A DNA stretch of 6,015 nt from assembly GCA_964502665.1 (NCBI GenBank), contig CAZCXP010000145.1, forward strand, positions 1 to 6,015, in the 5' to 3' direction. A program made the translations under genes and the position numbers. The DNA is from SOKG01 sp964502665. Lineage in GTDB: Bacteria; Chloroflexota; Dehalococcoidia; SZUA-161. Shown one piece after another: positions 5,514-6,015 of the stretch. Under the pieces are notes generated by a model, which did no database searches, was not told the DNA's origin, and saw only the letters and a program-made list of their open reading frames with translations. The number at the start of each line of letters is the position of its first letter. Positions within the stretch are counted from its first letter, which is position 1.

Positions 5514-5876
5514 CTACGGGATATAGGCCACCTTTGACTCCGGAGACTCCCAAACCTCAACACGGGAGATTACAACCCCACTCAACCGCCCAACTACTTC
5601 TTGATAGACAGTTACGGCGATATTCTCCGAGGAAGGATTGACACTATCGAAGGGTGATACCTCGTTCAGGCAGACGTGATCAAACCGCTTCAGTGTTTCG
5701 TCGAGATGCTTCTTGAGTTCGGCGAAGTCGAAGGCTATGCCGATGTCATTGAGACCTTCAGACTCAAGAGTAACTGCAACCTCAAAGCGATGGCCGTGCA
5801 TCTTCTCACATTTACCCCCATAACCTCTTAGATAATGGGCAGCGTCAAAATGCCGCCTCACTGACACTTGGTACAT
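5514..5876 (-). CDS. queD: 6-carboxy-5,6,7,8-tetrahydropterin synthase (QueD/PTPS family)
   Basis: QueD converts 7,8-dihydroneopterin triphosphate, made from GTP, into carboxytetrahydropterin, the second step toward the 7-deazapurine preQ0 and queuosine in tRNA. The 120-residue length is normal. The zinc ligands His14 (FDAAH), His27 and His29 are present, and the CxxxHGH motif with catalytic Cys23 (CEKMHGH) marks QueD rather than eukaryotic-type PTPS. Asp66-His67 (FDHVCLN) completes the proton relay, and Glu110 in VWESP is at the pterin-anchoring position. SSENIA (82-87) is the usual PTxEN-like box. The ATG at 5874-5876 has GGGAGGG about five bases upstream. A TATGAT at 5896-5891 is a possible -10 but its -35 is weak and the leader would be very short. 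No queC, queE or queF neighbour is visible; the next genes lie beyond the window edge. Confidence 0.92.
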   Translation of the reverse strand: MYQVSVRRHFDAAHYLRGYGGKCEKMHGHRFEVAVTLESEGLNDIGIAFDFAELKKHLDETLKRFDHVCLNEVSPFDSVNPSSENIAVTVYQEVVGRLSGVVISRVEVWESPESKVAYIP

Positions 5877-5918
5877 ATGCCCTCCCGCAAATCATAGTCG
5901 CCAACAAAATTCCTTAGT

Positions 5919-5962
5919 AATTCCCCTCCCCTGGCGGGAGGGGATTAAGGGGAGGGGGAATT
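5919..5962. repeat. Nested palindromic C/G-tract element with G-quadruplex potential
   Basis: The outer arms AATTCCCCTCCCCT (5919-5932) and AAGGGGAGGGGGAATT (5947-5962) are inverted complements with one extra base. An inner stem pairs TCCCCTCCC (5922-5930) with GGGAGGGGA (5936-5944) around a five-base loop. The left arm can pair with only one partner at a time, so two alternative hairpins compete. On the plus strand 5936-5958 holds four G-runs of three to five, a classical quadruplex pattern. It is non-coding, about 40 bases upstream of queD. It looks like a dispersed intergenic repeat, but only one copy is in view. Confidence 0.5.
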
Positions 5963-6015
5963 CACCCTCATCCTTCGGCAAGCCTTGGGCCTGGCCAAGG
6001 CCAGGGCTCAGGACA
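5963..6015. repeat. Repeat-like palindromic tail at the window edge
   Basis: This non-coding stretch contains the dyad CCTGGCC-AA-GGCCAGG (5990-6005) and an overlapping CCTTGG/CCAAGG pair. It directly continues the G-rich palindrome and shows no open reading frame or promoter. It could be the rest of one repeat unit cut by the window edge, or a terminator-like structure of a gene outside. Its nature is uncertain. Confidence 0.3.

Overview
The window carries compact bacterial housekeeping DNA: ten genes that can be supported, short intergenic gaps, and no rRNA, tRNA, CRISPR array or transposase. Gene content and protein style fit a Gram-positive-like or deep-branching bacterium. The clues are a fused RibBA, a short LepB with one N-terminal membrane anchor, an ECF sigma factor with a zinc-finger anti-sigma factor, and a stand-alone EF-Tu-domain-like small protein. 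My best guess is Chloroflexota, possibly Dehalococcoidia. This is an inference from family resemblance and from the style of the GC-rich intergenic repeat at the right end; no marker gene proves it.

Layout. A small plus-strand gene (81-332, translation-factor-like beta-barrel) has a good sigma70-type promoter at the left edge. It converges on a minus-strand riboflavin operon read ribE (2729-2100), ribBA (2082-877), ribH (857-384), with gaps of 17 and 19 bases. The operon has its own promoter at 2783-2811, with a 7-bp dyad centred near the predicted transcription start. There is no room for an FMN riboswitch and no ribD. Upstream, two hairpins (2823-2863 and 2876-2890) separate this operon from a second minus-strand operon, an ECF sigma factor (4159-3575) followed by a two-TM zinc-finger anti-sigma factor (3557-2904).

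Divergent from the sigma factor, plus-strand lepB (signal peptidase I, 4313-4867) has a promoter at 4200-4229. Next come a Trm112-like zinc protein (4988-5170), with a near-consensus promoter at 4923-4951, and a small two-TM protein of unknown function (5244-5501). Minus-strand queD (5876-5514) converges on the latter with only 12 bases between stop codons. The right edge (about 5919-6015) is a non-coding, repeat-like block with nested inverted repeats and a potential G-quadruplex.

How the genes work together. RibBA makes both precursors of the riboflavin pathway (from GTP and from ribulose-5-phosphate), RibH makes lumazine and RibE makes riboflavin. The deaminase/reductase RibD and the phosphatase must be encoded elsewhere. 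QueD is also a GTP-derived pterin enzyme but is not in the same transcription unit. The sigma/anti-sigma pair is probably an envelope-sensing switch, and lepB acts on exported proteins, but the sequence shows no shared regulation. I found no convincing new multi-gene system. The items most worth checking are the operator-like dyad at the ribE promoter, the two-TM anti-sigma architecture and the palindromic G-rich element beside queD.
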